Origin: Bacteroidales bacterium
Lineage (GTDB): Bacteria; Bacteroidota; Bacteroidia; Bacteroidales; JAGOPY01
Assembly (NCBI GenBank): GCA_023229505.1
Contig: JALNZD010000020.1
Span: 6,591 to 70,590 of the forward strand
Direction: 5' to 3'
Length of the DNA: 64,000 nucleotides
In this document: one piece after another, positions 62,985 to 64,000 of the stretch
How positions within the stretch are numbered: the stretch's first letter is position 1
How the letters are laid out: each line of letters starts with the position of its first letter
The notes under the pieces: generated by a model
Databases searched by the model: none
What the model was told of the DNA's origin: nothing
The model's input: the letters and a program-made list of their open reading frames with translations, nothing else
Position numbers and translations under genes: made by a program

Positions 62985-63148
62985 TTATAACAACCGCGCA
63001 GCGCCCAGCCCGGGGTTCTTTAAAATGTTGCACCATGTGGGCGGGGTCGTTTTGAAATATTTATTCGTAACTTTATTGCTCTGAGCACCGCCCCCGCCCG
63101 TATGGCGCAATTAAAACCCAGGCCAGGGCGCTGCGCAGAGCGTTATGC
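62985..63148 (+). repeat. attC-like site 4 (164 bp, divergent sequence)
   Basis: R'' TTATAAC (62985-62991; GGCTTATAAC pairs over 10 bp with the cassette start GTTATAAGCC), L'' GCGCAGCGCCCAGCCCGGG against L' CCCAGGCCAGGGCGCTGCGC, an inner stem GCACCATGTGGGCGGGGTCG against ACCGCCCCCGCCCGTATGGC, R' GTTATGC (63142-63148). Same plan as sites 1-3, different sequence. Confidence 0.78.
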
Positions 63149-63164
63149 CCAATATTCTTAATTA

Positions 63165-63857
63165 ATGAATATGAAACTTTATCTGAAAACAGTATCAAAC
63201 TGGAATTGGGATAAAATTGCAAATATTTCAGTTGTTATAGGTGTGTTTCTAGCGATATTGACTTTTTGTCATTCTAATAAACAATTTAATGAGAATATTA
63301 AAAATGGCGAACAATTGTTCAAAAAAGATAGCTTATTATTAGCAAAGCAGATTGAGTTATCTCAAGAACCAATAATTAGAATTATTCCTGAAAATGAGGT
63401 TGAAGGTGAGATTGCAAATTTTAATCTTAAAATAAAGAACTACTCGCCCTCTAAATTAGTTAATATTCAAATATTTACAGATTACTTTGTCGCTATTAGG
63501 AAAAAAAATGAAAACATTTCATTGATCAGCTTTGGCACAATTTCGACTCACCCAAATGTTGAATTTTCTAATATTAATGCATTTGAAACAGAGTCTTTTA
63601 ATATCTCTTTCAATAATACATTAAAGCAAATGTTAGATTTCTATAATTCTGATTTTTCAGGCCAAAGAATGATGGTAGTGAGACTTACAGTCAAATATGA
63701 TCGAAATCTTGATGGCCAAAGGTATATTTACAAGAAAGTATATATTATTGCAGGACATGGAGATTATTTATTAGATACAGATGAAAGAGGAATAAGAGCT
63801 CCAATTGACATATTTAACCTTGAAGATATTAAAAGGATTATTGGAACAAATGATTAA
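63165..63857 (+). CDS. Cassette 5: single-pass membrane-anchored protein
   Basis: 230 residues. One helix (ISVVIGVFLAILTFC, about 22-37), then a short coiled-coil-like stretch (NIKNGEQLFKKDSLLLAKQIEL) and a soluble, beta-rich domain of about 160 residues beginning EPIIRIIPENEVEG. The layout recalls small cassette or phage-defence membrane proteins with a juxtamembrane coil, but I recognise no family. The ATG at 63165 lies 22 bp inside the cassette; a second ATG follows 6 bp later. Confidence 0.6.
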   Translation: MNMKLYLKTVSNWNWDKIANISVVIGVFLAILTFCHSNKQFNENIKNGEQLFKKDSLLLAKQIELSQEPIIRIIPENEVEGEIANFNLKIKNYSPSKLVNIQIFTDYFVAIRKKNENISLISFGTISTHPNVEFSNINAFETESFNISFNNTLKQMLDFYNSDFSGQRMMVVRLTVKYDRNLDGQRYIYKKVYIIAGHGDYLLDTDERGIRAPIDIFNLEDIKRIIGTND

Positions 63858-63870
63858 AATAGAATACTGG

Positions 63871-63928
63871 GCATAATAAATAGGACTTCGTGTGGCACGC
63901 AGTGCCCAACATGAAGTCCACGTTGAAC
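63871..63928 (+). repeat. attC-like site 5 (58 bp, compact)
   Basis: R'' GCATAAT (63871-63877; TGGGCATAAT matches the cassette start GTTATGCCCA at nine of ten positions), L'' AGGACTTCGTG (63882-63892), central hairpin GGCAC-GCA-GTGCC, L' CATGAAGTCC, R' GTTGAAC (63922-63928). The size is that of the short attC class. It opens a sixth cassette that runs out of the window. Confidence 0.7.
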
Positions 63929-64000
63929 TAAATCCGGGGATTACCCACCTTCTATGCACTTTACGACTATGGATTCTGATTATTTGCAACCGAATGGTTG

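Larger units (their letters stand above)
59610..64000 (+). mobile_element. Integron-like gene cassette array (five complete cassettes, one cut by the window)
   Basis: Cassettes run 59611-60406, 60407-61216, 61217-62321, 62322-63142 and 63143-63922; a sixth starts at 63923. Each holds one plus-strand gene and ends in a folded attC-like site. For every complete cassette the bases at its start (GTTAGCA, GTTATGT, GTTAGGC, GTTATAA, GTTATGC) are the reverse complement of the R''-like box at its own end (TGCTAAC, ACATAAC, GCCTAAC, TTATAAC, GCATAAT; the last differs by one base). This self-complementarity is the hallmark of cassettes that circularised through attC. The cassettes are visibly AT-rich while their attC sites are GC-rich. 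Confidence 0.85.

Noticed and set aside
60247..63148. Cassette-end palindromes as REP elements, IS ends or rho-independent terminators
   Set aside because: They lie once per gene, their outer boxes match the cassette starts rather than each other, and the R''/R' complementarity rule is specific to attC sites. No transposase is present.

Overview
The window comes from a Bacteroidota chromosome, most likely an uncultured, aerobically respiring relative of the Bacteroidales (the lineage is inferred from gene content only). Pointers are a SecDF fusion, type IX secretion cargo tails (both type A and CHU_C/type B), a PorE-like OmpA protein, an alternative complex III locus, DUF4492 ahead of cydA, and promoters of the TTTG-N20-TAnnTTTG type.

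Layout. 1-6.2 kb: the 3' end of murA, a TlpA-like thioredoxin (minus strand), grpE-dnaJ and a translationally coupled ABC exporter pair. 6.3-9.7 kb (minus strand): a polyamine cluster of a deoxyhypusine-synthase-like enzyme, agmatinase and arginine decarboxylase. 10-17.3 kb: secDF, tatA, a PorE-like envelope protein and purM. 17.8-21.9 kb: a Cys-rich secreted protein and a 1185-residue CHU_C protein with a cohesin-like domain. 22-29.3 kb: prfA, pyrF, ilvE (minus), htpG, lemA and two TPM-domain genes.

29.6-53.9 kb is a respiratory island: alternative complex III (actABCDEF), an AT-rich membrane glycosyltransferase, a fused ResB/ResC cytochrome c maturation protein, a lipoprotein cytochrome c, a DUF4920 lipoprotein, an acyl-CoA synthetase, sco, a caa3-type oxidase (coxA-C-D-B), ctaB (heme O synthase), then DUF4492-cydA-cydB and an unlisted 46-residue membrane peptide. 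Together these carry electrons from quinol through ACIII and cytochrome c to an A2-type oxidase, with cytochrome bd as the high-affinity branch. A large secreted Asp-box protein and rsmE follow.

The most remarkable part is 58.7-64.0 kb. A tyrosine recombinase whose C-terminal half resembles integron integrases, but which lacks their characteristic insertion and has a short N-terminus, is followed by a head-to-tail array of single-gene cassettes. Each is closed by an attC-like folded site: three near-identical sites of about 165 bp, one divergent site of the same length and one of 58 bp. The 7-10 bp at each cassette's start is the reverse complement of the R''-like box at its own end, exactly as expected for integron cassettes. 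All complete cassettes encode lipoproteins, secreted or membrane proteins, one with a T9SS sorting tail. This looks like a sedentary integron-like system in Bacteroidota served, if at all, by a non-canonical recombinase on the same strand as the cassettes.

Many intergenic gaps carry either AT-rich tandem heptamers (AATTTAC, CAAATTT, GAAAATC and similar) or clusters of short GC-rich palindromes. No tRNA, rRNA or CRISPR array was seen.
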